Numbered from the stretch's first letter, positions 46,323 through 58,958 are shown. The stretch: DNA of 64,000 bases from Castanea sativa (GCF_040712315.1 NC_134013.1:32027001-32091000), one strand, 5' to 3'. Notes: a model not told the origin generated them from the sequence alone. Translations and numbers: made by a program.

Positions 46323-47034
46323 TACAAATCCTAGGAAGCACATACAGACACATGAGGTGTGTCACCAAATCCCTTGCTTCCTAGCTCATCCATTGGTTAA
46401 GTACTGAACAATCCAGATACTGAACAGTCCAAACTCATCAATTCGTTAGATACTGTACTATCCAAATAATATCTAGAGACCAAATTTTTGTTTATAAATT
46501 ATGCAGGGGCCACGCGAATGCAGACCCTCGGTGCAACAAATAATGACGTACGATCTTCCACTCGAGAAGACCTTAGGCGGGCACCCCTCCTTTAAGTGCA
46601 ATGGAGGTCCCCATCCTAGGCCATGAGCCTTTTTGATCAACCATTGGCCCCGTCCAGGTAAATACGTAACTCTGTGGGCCTTGCACCTGCTTTATCCAAT
46701 GCGTTGGGCTCTCCTCTTTTGTTTCCAATCGATGTGGTACTTGAACAACGATTCTCAAAGATAACAAACCCCGAGGACGCACAATGTGGTAATGATTTAG
46801 AAACTAAGATAGTATTTTATAGAATATGATAATCAATTTTTTTTTTTTTTTGTAGAATCTCTTTGATAATCTCTTTTTTTATAGAATATGATGCTGGCTG
46901 AGTACCTACACTATATAGTATATAACATGGCATTTCTTAAAGTGTCCTCCAAGGCTCCAAGAAATTAATTACTCGAATGTAGTTAAGGACGAACTTGAAG
47001 TCTAAGCGAACCAAAATATAGGTCTTTCATTTAA
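46323..47034. other. Intergenic stretch, unassigned
   Basis: Contains short imperfect repeats of gatactgaacagtcc type (46400-46470) and a moderately GC-rich block (46500-46790) with no convincing reading frame. No feature can be supported. Confidence 0.4.
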
Positions 47035-47423
47035 GTATTCGTTTGGATACGGATTAAATTTGTTGCGTTTAACGTTTTCACATTTTCTTCCTTTTTCTTT
47101 TTTTTTTTTCTCTGCTACTGCAGGCGTCTGGGACAGATGCTACTGTTCATGCTACAGTAGCATGAACAAGCTGCATATGTTGACTTTTCAACTCTTGTAA
47201 GCTCCTTTTCACTTTATTTTTTAGGATTTTCAGCTTTTAACCAACAAATGGTATTGTATATTACTGTTTAATACTGTTTATGTACTATTCATGAGACCCA
47301 CAAACACTTTGTTCAGAAAAAATATATATTAAAAATGGGACCCACAATATTATTTACACATTTAAAATTTATTTTGTTACAGTGTTTTCAGTTTTCAGCA
47401 ATAAATTCTATCCAAACGGACCC
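47035..47423. mobile_element. MITE, PIF/Harbinger-like, 389 bp
   Basis: Ends gtattcgtttggata (47035) and, on the other strand, gggtccgtttggata (47423) are imperfect inverted repeats. The 3 bp TSD taa flanks it (47032-47034 and 47424-47426), which fits Harbinger. It is AT-rich with a T-tract and no coding. The gtttggata end is widespread in plant MITEs. Confidence 0.7.
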
Positions 47424-47426
47424 TAA

Positions 47427-47798
47427 TACATAAGTTTCATAAGTTGTGAACTTGTGATAACTGTCACTGATAAGGTCACCAGCATAAAGGGAGAGACAAT
47501 AGGCATACACTCATGCTCAGAATTTTAATTTGCAGGCACAAAAGGCATTTCTTTTATATAACTCGTGATGTTGTATAATTAAAATTATCATAGTTAACAT
47601 ACACACATCATATATAATATATATGTTTCTTCCTAGTCAGTAACGGATCATTAATATTTATAGTAATACATAAATAATTTATAAATTTGAATTACTTTTA
47701 TTTACACAAAAAATGAAAAAGTAAAATCATTTAAACTCTATTTTCTTCTAATTTTATATATAGAGTTATATATATAATTAGATTTTTCATGGTTTATT
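47427..47798. other. AT-rich spacer before Tat element 2
   Basis: No gene or repeat recognised. It ends with ttatt, the left target-site duplication of the next element (47794-47798). Confidence 0.5.
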
Positions 47799-48557
47799 TG
47801 TAAGTGCACAATTTGTACCCGGACCCAAAAACAATTGATGGGCTCAGGCCCAAAGAGCCTTATACAATGAAATTTGTAGAGTATAGGATTGAAACCTAGG
47901 TTTGGGATGTTGGAAGTTGATCAACAGGCTAGAATGTCGCAGTCTATGCAAGTGATAGATGAATGTGACAGGAAAAACCCTCCTTGGACGTAAGCCAAGG
48001 ACAATTTGTATAGCCTTTCTTTCTATAAGCCAAAGATTACAATTTTTAGTTTCAAAAAAGATCCCCTTCTTCTTTCCACTCTCGTCTTCTTATATCCTTC
48101 TTCTTCTTCCCTATTTTATCCATGTGTAATGCAAATCTTCCTCCTAGATACTTGTCCCATCCACTATCTTCTTAAAGTCTTCAAATAATAGCTGGAATGC
48201 TGAATTCTACTATTCAGATGTCATTTCTCCATTAATGCAGCCAGAGAGGTAGATGCAAGGCTTTTAATGCGGTGGTAGCATCTTTTTCCTCAGATATTTC
48301 TCACATGTTCTTGCTTTTAAATAGTGCTTGGATCACACCTTTACCCAACAGATCTTTCAGAATTCTGCCTCTAAACCGTTTAGCAAGTCTCAGGACTTTC
48401 GCTGGGCCTGTCCGAGGAGTTACTCCTCTTCGAACAACTCTTCAGACCATTATAGTACGAATTGACCTGTGGGCATAGAGATCCTAATTGAACAGACTTG
48501 TACCAACTAGTCAGGCCCAAAGCCCGAACGTTTATTTAAGCACTTTTACCCCCCACA
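47799..48557 (-). repeat. 3' LTR, Tat element 2
   Basis: 759 bp repeat of 58049-58806. On the minus strand it begins TGTGGGGGGT and ends CACTTACA. Confidence 0.95.
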
Positions 48558-49055
48558 ATAGCCCCTCAAAACTTTATTTTTCCCTCCCATCCGAGGAGAG
48601 AAATAGAGTTTTGAACCAAACAGCACACCCTCAACACACGTTGCAAATCGTCACACGTGTAGGGGTCCTTTCGTTCCCTTAAACCATCTCTAACGCTTCG
48701 AAACCTGGAACGCTCGCATTTATGACTGCAAGTTATGTCTTGTTCCCCACGTTCAACTGTGAGATGCGCATCCAACGGCCCAGGTTTGCTCTAAAAAATT
48801 GGACGGGATAATTTTGATTCAAGGCCGCCTCCCACACGTCAAAACGCCTGGGAATCCGTATCTCCATCCATTCTTTCATAAATCAATCACATCTAAGTGC
48901 TAATCATTATCTTTCCTCTCAAAAAGCTCGTGAAGAATCGCCTAATCAATTCCCGTAAGTTCTCAATTCTCTTTACTCATTCCTTCTCGGCTTCTATCCT
49001 CGGCCACCATCTAGATCCATTTCCCTCTTTAAACTTTCGTTTTCATTCCCACCAA

Positions 49056-51622
49056 ATGGGTAGATTTAAGTGTTTAGTAGATACCGATATCAGTATAGAG
49101 AGTTTTAGGGCCAAATATCAGATTCCTCACGACGTAGGCTTGAAATATTGCCCAGTAGAAGCCATAGGTGATGCTAGGAGAGAGGGAAAAGTTATCATTC
49201 CTATCATTGCCTTCCTAGAAGGTGGGATGACCCTCCCCATGAAAAACGTAACCAACGAATACCTACGTAACCATAGGTTATGCTCAGATCAGTGCACACC
49301 AAACGTATTTAGGGTCTTAGGTTGTGTCGATGCTTAAAACGAGCAAATGTGTCTGAACCTCGCATGGCACGACGTTGTCTATATGTATGAGTGCCATAAA
49401 CTTAAAAGTGTAGGATACTACCTTAAATCTAGGTCTAGTATCGTTAGACTGATATCCTGTCTTCCCAAGTCCAACAAAGGCATGAAAGATGACTATCTCA
49501 TCGCCTCGAGAAACTGGTTTGACGGTCCTCACTCCCCAGTCGAATGGGGAGAGCCAGGTGTGACTCTATAGGAGTTAGATTTCCTAACCCATGACTCAAT
49601 CCCATTACTTTTACCGTTTTTTAACTTTATTGCACATTATTGCTTTTTCCCTTGATATGTATCGCTAATCTAACCATGCTCGTCTCCTCGGATGTTTCTT
49701 TCCACAGATAAACAACACGTACATCCGCGTCTAAGCCTATGCAACGTCGCAAACTTGAATCGCGTCCTTCGCTCCAAAGTCTTTGTCAGTGAAGACCTAC
49801 AAGTCAGAGCGGCCCACCTGATACTAGGATAAGATCCTTTATCAGAGGATTTTCAAGAAATTGACAATGCAATCACCGCGGGAGACAAACGATGCAGAAG
49901 GATAGACGTGTCACGACCAGGCTTCCTCTCTGACCATGAACTCCCAGACGACCGCTCCATCATACTATTCTCTCGCCCTATCGCAACGATTCCTCTTTCG
50001 GCACATTCCCAGACAACTGCCATTCGAGAAAAGCCAGCATCCTCACAACATTCGTTGGACGAAGAGATTGACTAGTTTCGACTCGTGGAAGCTGAGAGAC
50101 CTCAAGAGGATCAACTCGTCATCCTCTTGGACGAAGAGCACGCGCCCGCCGAAACTTCGGGTATACAAGGTCTAATAATTGCACAGCCTGACTCCAGCTC
50201 CGAAGAAGACAATATGGCCATTCTACGGAAGCTGATGATAAAGAGGGGCTCGAAAGTCTTTAACAAGGAAGCGGGTAGGTCCTAGGTCCCTCCATCCTTG
50301 CCACCTCCCCCTCCTCCCTCGGATCCTAAGTTTCTCATTCCGGAGCCTAAGAAGAAGAGGAAGAATAAGGCCGAGGAGGCAGATGCGGAGAGGCAGAAAA
50401 AGCTAAAACAACAACAACAATAACAACAACAGCAACAGAAAACTGGCAAAGGCATGGGACGTGCCTCTTAAGTGGGAAGTGGGGAGAACCGGGACCTAGC
50501 CGAGGTACGCCGTACACCGGCCAACTGGTCTCCTAAGCTGAAACTGGATGGGGCACCAATCTCTTGCCAATCCAGCATTAGGGCATTCTAGCAAGGTCAC
50601 GCTCACCACCTGGCCGAGGCTTTGGAACGTCCTCTTCTTCTGCCCAAGGACATGGACGCCCTAGACAAGATGAACCAACCGCATCTGTTTCTCTCGCTAA
50701 AAAGGGACTTGGCTTTGGTGAGTATCTCATTCTTATCCTCACTTTACTACTTTCATTACACTTTACCAAAAAAACCATTCTCATGTACTTTAGATTTGCT
50801 ATACTAATAATGCATCTATTTTAATATTTCACCACAGGCCATTCAAGAAGTCTTTGCTACCGAGAAGTGGGTGGAAGACTCTCGGAAGAAAGCTGCAGCT
50901 GAACTGGAGGTTAGGCAAGAGACCAAGAAGTCCCTAGGCCAAGCTCTTGCGCAGAACGAGAACCTAACCACGCAGCTTGCAGAGCTGAAAAGGGAGAGGG
51001 ACGGTGCCGAGGCCAGCCTGAAGACAATGAGGACCCACGTGGAGGGGCAACGCAAGCTTCTACGTCAGAAGGATGAAGACTTATCCAAAGCTCAGCAAGA
51101 AAACTCTGACTTGAAGAAGGAGCTTGCTAGGATGAGGGAAGAGGCTCGTACCTTCAAGGACACCATGGAGGCCGCGAAGAAGACCGCTTACAAGGAAAGG
51201 GTGGAGGCGACAGAAAACCAACTGACTAAGGAGTTCGTCGAGCTATGCTGGGAATATTGTCAACAAGTGTGGGGGGAAGCTTTAAATGTGGCAGGGATTC
51301 CCACAACCTCTGAGTTGAGGAAGTCTGAAAACATTTGGCTCCCCCAGGACATCCAGGTGCTCGAAGAACTTCCTCCTATCGCACCTGCTCTCGAGACAGC
51401 GTCTTCCACGCTCCCCTCCATGATTCCAGAGCCCATTCCAACTCCTAAAGAACCTGAGGGTCTAACAAAGAGAAGGAACAGGGCGATGGCGCCAAGAAGC
51501 CTACAAGCCAAAATACCGAGCCCAATGTCCCTCCACCGGTGGCAAGAGATAAAGGGAAACAAGTCCAAACCTCATTTGAAACAGAGCTTAAACGAATAGA
51601 GGCTGCCGGCACTTCCGAGTAG
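49056..51622 (+). pseudogene. Antisense spliced gene (aORF) of Tat element 2, three exons
   Basis: Lies on the strand opposite to gag-pol. Inferred exons: 49056-49557 (MGRFKCLVDTDISIESFRAK), 49708-50717 and 50838-51622, with GT...AG introns of 150 and 120 nt. Exon 1 is 502 nt, exactly as in element 1, and both splice positions match. The same parts occur: conserved N-terminal segment (IIPIIAFLEGGMTLPMKNV), acidic and proline-rich middle with KKKRKNK, coiled coil (ENSDLKKELARMREEARTFK) and ELCWEYCQQVWGEALNVAGI. Lesions: TAA at 49335-49337, several stops in exon 2 including one in a glutamine run near 50420, and a frameshift near the 3' end. Function unknown. Confidence 0.75.
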
Positions 51623-52060
51623 GACCCCCCTTCTAAGGCTTAAGGCTTAGGCTAGTTAGGACTTCTTCCCCTTTTCTTATGTAACAAATTTTATATTAAG
51701 GCTTTTGCTTTGAATGTACATTTTAAAAGAAATTAATGAGAAACTTTGACTGGTTTGATCTTCATTTGATTTCCAATTTTTAATGTAAAAATGCTCATTC
51801 GCCTCTTTTTAGCGCAAAAAATGAATGAATGGAACAACTAACTCTACTTCCAAAATTTCAATTAGCCGTAACTTTAAACCAAAGTACATATACTTAACGT
51901 ATACTCGTAAATCATGCCCCAAGAGCATAATACATGTAACACAGCAATACACAAACAAAAAGTTAACTTAGGATACAATTTGAGGCATAAAGCAATCCAT
52001 CAAACTTACTATGGCTCATCAACAAATCAACACTAACATGGTATGGTTTCTAGTCATATT
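51623..52060. other. Non-coding stretch between antisense gene and tandem array
   Basis: AT-rich; probably the 3' untranslated region of the antisense gene. No feature recognised. Confidence 0.5.
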
Positions 52061-52640
52061 CCCAAAGTAGAAGGTCCGAGGACCTGACATAATTAAGGTT
52101 TTGTTTAACAAACAATAGGATATCAATTTCCACAAGGCATGTGGTTCGAGGACCATGCACGTCTAAGTTTTTGTTTGATACTTAGAAGTAGTAAATTGAA
52201 ATGTTAATTTCCCCAAAGTAGAAGGTCTGAGAACCTGACATAACTAAGGTTCTGTTTAACAAATAATAGGATATTAATTTCCACAAGGCATGTGGTCCGA
52301 GGACCATGCACATCCAAGTTTCTGTTTGATACTTAGAAGTAGTAAATTGAAATGTTAATTTTCCCAAAGTAGAAGGTCTGAGGACCTGACATAATTAAGG
52401 TTTTGTTTAACAAACAATAGGATATCAATTTCCACAAGATATGTGGTTTGAGGACCATGCACGTCCAAGTTTCTGTTTGATACTTAGAAGTAGTAAATTG
52501 AAATGTTAATTTTCCCAAAGTAGAAGGTTTGAGGACCTGACCTAACTAAGGTTCTGTTTAACAAACAATATGATATCAATTTCCACAAGGCATGTGGTCC
52601 GAGGACCATGCATGTCCAAGTTTCTGTTTGATACTCATGA
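52061..52640. repeat. 151 bp tandem array, about 3.8 units
   Basis: The start cccaaagtagaaggt recurs at 52061, 52212, 52363 and 52514, exactly 151 bp apart; the fourth unit is partial. Each unit contains gcatgtggtccgaggaccatgc, a near-palindrome. It lies in the region after integrase of Tat element 2. Tandem arrays in that position are known for Ogre/Tat elements and have been linked to the origin of satellites. Confidence 0.95.
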
Positions 52641-52705
52641 GCAGCGATATATAAACCAAACTACACAATGATAATTTGAACAACGAACGACAAAAATACT
52701 TTTTA

Positions 52706-54000
52706 TTAATAATAATACCTTTGTAGGTTGTTTACATTCCAGGGGTGTTGTACAATTTTTTCTTTTAGATCAGCTAAGCGATACGACCCTATACCTACTA
52801 CGGAGATGATCCGATATGGTCCTTCCCAATTTGGTGCTAGCTTTCCCCATGCTGAATTTTTGGCAGTACCCACGACTTTCCTCAACACCAAATTGCTAGG
52901 CGCTAGTGGCCTCAGCTTCACATGAGTATCATATCCTCGTTTAAACTTCTACTGATAATAAGCCATTTGAACCATGGCGGCCTCTCGCCGTTCCTCAACC
53001 AAATCAAGGCTTTTTCCCAGGAGGCCATCATTATTCCCTGGGTTGAAGGAACTCGTCCTTAATGTGGGAAACCCAGATTCTAAAGGTATCACCGCCTCGG
53101 CCCCGTAAGTCATGAAGAAGGGTGTTTCTCCAGTGGATCTTCGCGGTGTAGTCCGATATGTCCACAGAACATGTAGCAACTCCTTTACCCAACTACCCTT
53201 CGCATCATCCAGCCTCTTCTTAAATCCATTGAATATAACTTTGTTAACGGCCTCAGCCTGCCCATTTCCCTGAGGATAAGCTGGGGTGAAGTATCTATTT
53301 GTGATGCCCAAGTCATTACAATATTTCCTGAAAGCTTTACTATCAAATTGTACGCCATTATCTGAAATAAGTGTGTGAGGTACCCCAAATCTAGTGATAA
53401 TATTCTTCCAGATAAATTTCTTGGAGTCGACATCCCTAATATTTGATAAAGGCTCAGCTTCGACCCACTTGGTGAAGTAATCAGTTTCCACGAGCAGCCA
53501 CCTTTTGTTTCCCACAGCCCTCGAAAAAGGCCCAACTATATCCAGTCCCCATTGAGCGAATGGCCAAGGACTAGACAAAGGATTAAGGACTCCCTAGGTT
53601 GATGAATATTGGGAGCAAACCTTTTACATTGGTCACACCTTCTTGTGTAGTCTTGAGCTTCCCTCTGCATATTGAGCCAGTAGTATGGCTCCCACAAATT
53701 CCTTCGTGCAAGTCTTCCAAAAATGCCTCCGGCGCTTTAGGATGTACACACAGCAGGTATGGTCCAGAAAAGGAGCCTTTATACAACTTCTGATCCTCGG
53801 ACAACCAAAACTGAGGCGCTTTTTGGCGAATTTTATCTGCTTCAGACTTCTTCTCGGGCAGAACATCGCTTTTTAGAAAAGAAACTACGGGGTCAATCCA
53901 GCTAGGTCTGAGCCTTATCAAATGGATATGGATGACCCTTGTGGTGGTTAAAGTTGGTTTCAGTAAGTCTTCAACGAGGATAATCCTAGGCAAACACTGA
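52706..54000 (-). pseudogene. Integrase, Tat element 2
   Basis: Reads on the minus strand: zinc-binding start LHEGICGSH near 53700; catalytic core with FAQWGLDIVGPFSRA (first Asp, about 53555), TLISDNGVQFDSKAF (second Asp, about 53365) and PQGNGQAEAVNKVIF (Glu, about 53260); and a C-terminal part with LRPLAPSNLVLRKVVGTAKN and WEGPYRIISVVGIGSYRLAD. The D, D and E residues are all there and 52949-53578 is open for 209 codons. Frame breaks near 53580 and 52945 separate it from its flanks. No chromodomain. It would insert the element cDNA into the genome. Confidence 0.85.
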
Positions 54001-55947
54001 GCCGAGAACGTCACCAAAGTGGCCAACGAGTCCGCATGCGTGTTTCCACTTCTAGAATGGTGCGAAAGGACGAAAGAATCGAACTCGGATTGTAAACATT
54101 TGACCTGGGTCAGGTACTCTTGCATTCTTGGATCCCTAGCCTCCATGGTCCCCGCCACTTGGCCCACAACTAATTGAGAATCTGAGGACATATGAATTGC
54201 CTTTCCCCCATTCTCCGTACCATATTCATATTGACCAAGACAGTTTCGTACTCGGCCTTGTTATTTGCGGCCGAGAATGCTAATCTCAATGATTTCTCGA
54301 AGGTAATTCCCTCAGGGGATACCAAAACAAGTCCAACGCCAGACCCCCTTTGATTTGCTGCCCCATCAACATACGCTTTCCAAATCGGAGGTCCTTTGCC
54401 CGTGATCATGCCGACTGATTTTTCATCCATGTGCGATTCCTTCGAATTTTCTTCTAACGATGGTTTAGCGAATTCTGCCACCAAGTCAGCGATAACTTGG
54501 CCCTTCACCGAGGTGTGAGGCATATACTTGATATCGAAAGCTCCTAGGATAGCTCCCCACTTGGCTACCCTCCCCGAGTTGTCAACACTTCGCAATACTG
54601 ACTTGAGAGGCAGTTGAGTCAAAACTACGACGATATGGGATTGGAAATAGTGAGGAAGCTTTCGTGTGGCATGGACTATAGCCAGAATTGCCTTCTCCAA
54701 AAGCAAATAACGCACCTCAACTTCATTTAAAGATTTGCTAACATAATAAACCGGTCTTTGTACTGCACTATTGTCCCTTATCAGAACCAGACTAACGACA
54801 TGGATAGCTACAGCTAGGTATGCAAACAAGATTTCATCGGCCTCCGGTCGAGACATAATGGGTGGCCAGAAAAGATATTCCTTAAGTTATTGAAAAGTTA
54901 GAGCGCACTCCTCGGACCATTAGAATCCTTTCCATTTATTTAACAGTTGAAAAAAAAAAAAGTCTACACCTATAAAAGGACCGAGAGATAAATTTGCTGA
55001 GAGCAACAGTCATCTCGGTCAATTTTTGAACTTCCTTTGGATTCAGAAGTGGTTGCAAGCCCTGAATGGCTCTAACTTGTGCCGGATTCACCTCTATTCC
55101 TCTATGAGTCACCATATAGCCTAGGAACTTTCCGGAGCCCACCCCAAAAGAGCATTTTGAGGCGTTAAGGCGCAGCTTGTACTTCCTAAGTGTTTGAAAG
55201 GTGTCGTCCAAATCTTTCATATGCATAGGTATTGCCTTACTCTTCACTACCATATCATCCACATATACCTCAATAGTCTTTTCAAGTTGCGATTTGAACA
55301 TCCTGGTCATCATCCTTTGGTAAGTAGCCCCTGCATTTTTCAAACCAAATGACATTACTTTATAATGATAATTCCCCGTAGGAGTGATGAAGGCAGTCTT
55401 CTCCTGATCACCCAACGCCAATGGTATTTAGTGATAATCCTAGAATGCGTCTAAAAAACTCATCCGAGGATGCCCAACCGTAGCATCCACCAGCTGATCG
55501 ATGCGAGGCATCGGGAACAAGTCTTTTAGGCAGGCTTTGTTCAGGTCTGTAAAGTCCACACATACTCTCCACTTTCCACTCTTCTTTTTCACTACGACTA
55601 TGCGCCAACCATTCTGGGTAGAAAACTTCGTTAATAGCCCCAGCCTTTTTGAGCTTGTGCACCTCTTCCTTGACGGCCTCGAAATGCTCTCTCGAAGATC
55701 TCCGAGGTGGTTGCCTCGTGGGAACAACGGCATGGTTGACGTTCAAATGATTGCAAATGAAGCTTAGGTCAACTCCTAGAGCCTCATAGGGATCCCAGGC
55801 AAAGACATCGATATTGTTTTTCAAAAACTTCATCAATTCCATCTTCTCTTGGTGTGGTAACCGTATCCTAACTTGGAAGAACCTTTCGGGATCATCAGTT
55901 ATAAGAAATCTTTCTAAATCTTCACACATGGCCTCCTCTGCTGTCAC
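54001..55947 (-). pseudogene. Reverse transcriptase and two RNase H domains, Tat element 2
   Basis: Minus strand. RT enters with LGVDLSFICNHLNVNHAVVP (about 55780), MPRIDQLVDATVGHPRMSFL (about 55510) and MSFGLKNAGATYQRMMTRMF, with YVDD at about 55262. It has frame breaks near 55610, 55430 and 54945. The first RNase H is near 54770-54480 (RPVYYVSKSLNEVEVRYLLL). The second, Tat-type RNase H follows near 54380-54010 with YVDGAANQRGSGVGLVL, NNKAEYETVL (one residue of the acidic block changed), SDSQLVVGQ and GNTHADSLATL. The poly-A run at 54950 suggests a small insertion. More decayed than element 1. Confidence 0.85.
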
Positions 55948-56019
55948 CGCACCGGGCGCATCCAGAGTTGTTAATTGCTATAAGTTTGCCACAGCCAAGG
56001 CCGAGAACTCTGTCTTGGC

Positions 56020-58002
56020 CTAATGTAGTACTGCTGCCGATATGCATTGCCTTGCCACTAATTGGCTACCAAGAATTTCTTCAATGATTCCCCCCGAAGG
56101 AAATTTTACTTTAACATGCAAAGTTGAGGAGACAGCACCCAAAGCATGCAGCCAAGGCCTGGCGAGGATGGCCGTGTATGGAGAATATGCGTCAACCACA
56201 ATGAAATCCACATGGACCGTTTTCGAGCCGGACTGTACGGGCAATCGAATCTGTCCTTTTGGTATAACAATCTTCCCTTCAAAACTTATCAATGGCGAGT
56301 CATAGGGAATGAGATCCTCCAGCCCTAACTTAAGCCCCTTGAATAAGTCAGAGTACATAATATCTGCACCGCTGCCTTGATCGACCATCACCTTCTTGAC
56401 GTCATAATTCCCTATCCTCAATGTGACCACCAGGGTGTCATCATGAGGTTGAATAGTCCCAACCTTATCTTCATCAAAGAATCCTAAAATAGGCACACTC
56501 CCTTTGATCCTCTTCGGCCTCGAGCCGGACTCCTCGGCCTGGGAATGTGACACTGCCATCACCCTTGTGGGACAGGAACCGGTCCTGCCAGGTACAGCGA
56601 AGATGACATTAATCGTTCCCAATGGTGGTTGAGATGAGTTATTTTTCTGATTGTTTGAACCTGAATGATGGCCTTGTCCATTTGGTTGATACATGTGCTG
56701 CTTCAATTTTCCCTCACTTACAAGCTGTTCTAAATGGTTCCAAAGGGTCCAACAATTCTCAGTGGTATGACCCACATCCTGATGATACTGGCAAAAAAGG
56801 TTCTGATTCCGCTTCATGGGATCCCCCACTATCTTACTGGGCCACTTGAAGTAGGGCTCTTTACGGACTTTCTCCAGCAATTGATGCACTGGTTCTCGGA
56901 ATACAGTATTAACTACTTGAGGAGTGACTAAACCAAATTGACCCAAGAAATCTCTCCTCGGCTTATTGTTATGGTACCCGTTCGACTTGAAATCCCTTCT
57001 CTCCTACGGGAAAACCTTCGCCTTCGCCTTTGCCTTACCCTTACCTTGTTGTTGATCTTCCTCAACCCTTTTGTACTCGTCGATGCGATCCATAAAGTGA
57101 CATACACTCCGTACAGGCTTTTTGGTCAGGGATTTCCTTAAATCATGATCAGTGGGGAGGCCCACTTTGAAAGTATTAATCGCCACTTCATCAAAATCTC
57201 CATCGATCTCGTTAAACATCTCCTAGTACCTGTAAGAGTATGCTTTAAGAGTCTCGCCCTCCCTCATGGTCATAGATAATAATGAGTCCAAAGGTCGAGG
57301 GACCCTCCTACATGTAATGAATCGAGACGCGAATGCCCTGGTAAGTTCCATGAAAGAATTGACAGACCCCGACTTTAGTCCTTTGAACCATCTCATAGCA
57401 ACAAGTCCCAGGCTAGAAGGAAAGACTTTGCACATCAAGGCTTCATTCTGAGAATGTACCGCCATCCTCTGATTAAAATAGCTCATGTGTTCTACAGGGT
57501 CTGTCCTGCCATTATAGATGGTGAAGGTGGGCTGAGTGAACCGCCTAGGGAGCCTCCCTTTTTTGATTTAGCGTGAGAAAGGTGACTTGGAGAGTTGGTG
57601 CAACGCTCGGCTCATAGCATCGTTCCCTAAGCCCCTGGAAGGAAACTTCCTATGCTTACAACTCGGTAGGTCATCCTTTTCGTAAGAGAAGGTTTCGCTA
57701 GGGGGAGTCTTGGACCTTGAACTGTAACTGCTTCCCCAGGACCCCCATGAGGAAGGATTGGATGGGGGTGAAGCCTGTCTTTGTTTGACACGGTGTAGCT
57801 TTTTCTTGAGGTGGTCGATCTCCCTCTGCATGGCCCTAGCATCATCCTCATGGGTGGTACTGCTTCCACCACGCTAATGGCTTGCATCAGGGTATACGGT
57901 ATGCACGCTTCCCTCTCGATCCCTCCGACGCTCAAGATGCTAAAAAAGATCCTCGCGCTGGGACCCTTGAGATTGTGCATGATGCGAACCTAAGCCTTCC
58001 AT
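56020..58002 (-). pseudogene. Gag and aspartic protease, Tat element 2
   Basis: Begins ATG at 58002 on the minus strand. In-frame stops occur near 57875, 57570 and 57222 and again near 57003. The retrotrans_gag domain lies at about 57530-57130 (FTIYNGRTDPVEHMSYFNQR). The finger-like CQYHQDVGHTTENC is near 56790. The protease has VMVDQGSGADIMYS at about 56393-56352 and AILARPWLHALGAV near 56155. It aligns with element 1 over its whole length, so the two are clearly one family. It cannot be translated through. Confidence 0.85.
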
Positions 58003-58048
58003 GATATTCCAATTCCTTTCATCCTAGATCCCCACAGACAACGCCAAT

Positions 58049-58806
58049 TGTAAGTGCATAATTTGTACCCGGACCCAAAAACAAGTGATGGGCTCAAGCC
58101 CAAAGAGCTTTATACAATGAAATTTGTAGAGTATGGGTTTAAAACCTAAGTTTGGGATGTTGAAAGTTGATCAACAAGCTAGAATGTCGCAGTCTATGCA
58201 AGTGATAGATGAATGTGACAGGAAAACCCTCTTCGGACATAAGTCAAGGACAATTTGAATAGTCTTTCTTTCTCTAAGCAAAAGATTACAATTTTTAGTT
58301 TCAAAAAAGATTCCCCTCTTCTTTCCTCTCTCGTCTTCTTATACCCTTCTTCTTCTTCCCTGTTTTATCCACGTGTAACACAAATCTTCCTCCCAGATAC
58401 TTGTACCATTCACCATCTTCTTAAAGTCTTCAAATAATAGCTGGAAGACTGAATTCTATTGTTCAGAGGTCATTTCTCCATTAATACGGCCAGGGAGGTA
58501 GATGCAGGGCCTTTAATGCGGTGGTAGCAGCTTTTTTCTTAGATATTTCTCACACGTTCCTGCTTTTAAAGGGTGCTTGGATCACACCTTTACCCAACAG
58601 ATCTTTCAGAATTTTGCCTTTAAACCATTTAGCAAGTCCCAGGGCCTTCGCTGGGCCTGTCCGAGGAGTTACTCCTCCTCGGACAACTTTTCGGACCATT
58701 ATAGTGCGGACTAACCTGTGGGCCTAGAGATCCTAATTGAACAGACTTGTATCAACTAATCAGGCCCAAAGCCCGAACATTTATTTAAGCACTTTTACCC
58801 CCCACA
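58049..58806 (-). repeat. 5' LTR, Tat element 2
   Basis: 758 bp repeat of 47799-48557, TGTGGGG...CACTTACA on the minus strand. Many differences from its partner are visible by eye, more than between the two LTRs of element 1. A TATA-like tataag lies on the minus strand near 58337-58342. Confidence 0.95.
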
Positions 58807-58958
58807 TTATTTATATTGAACTCCTCGTTTCCTATACAAAATTAATTTACTTAGTACAAAAATTAAAAAACTTAAATGGAACACATGACGCAAAATTTAA
58901 CTTTATACACTGAAAATTACATAAGAATTGAAGTTGAGAGAACCCACAGTTCAAACCA

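Larger units (their letters stand above)
47799..58806 (-). mobile_element. Ty3/gypsy LTR retrotransposon, Tat-type, with antisense gene (element 2)
   Basis: LTRs at 58049-58806 (5') and 47799-48557 (3'), read on the minus strand, with TSD ttatt (47794-47798 and 58807-58811). The primer-binding site tggcgttgtctgtggg (minus strand, about 58046-58031) adjoins the 5' LTR, and the polypurine tract (minus gttttgaggggctat, 48572-48558) adjoins the 3' LTR. Gag-pol occupies 58002-52706 on the minus strand; a 151 bp tandem array and a plus-strand spliced gene lie between integrase and the 3' LTR. Same architecture as element 1 and related LTRs, but the LTRs are more diverged and stops are more frequent, so it is older. 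Length 11.0 kb. Confidence 0.95.

Noticed and set aside
46573..46782. 69-codon minus-strand frame in a GC-richer block
   Set aside because: No domain, no start context and no support from neighbours.
48006..48478. Short plus-strand frames at 48006-48188 and 48272-48478, with counterparts at 58255-58437 and 58521-58727
   Set aside because: They look conserved only because both lie in the two LTRs of Tat element 2, which are copies of each other.
52061..52640. CRISPR-like array
   Set aside because: The whole 151 bp unit is repeated with no unique spacers and the genome is a plant's; it is a tandem repeat.
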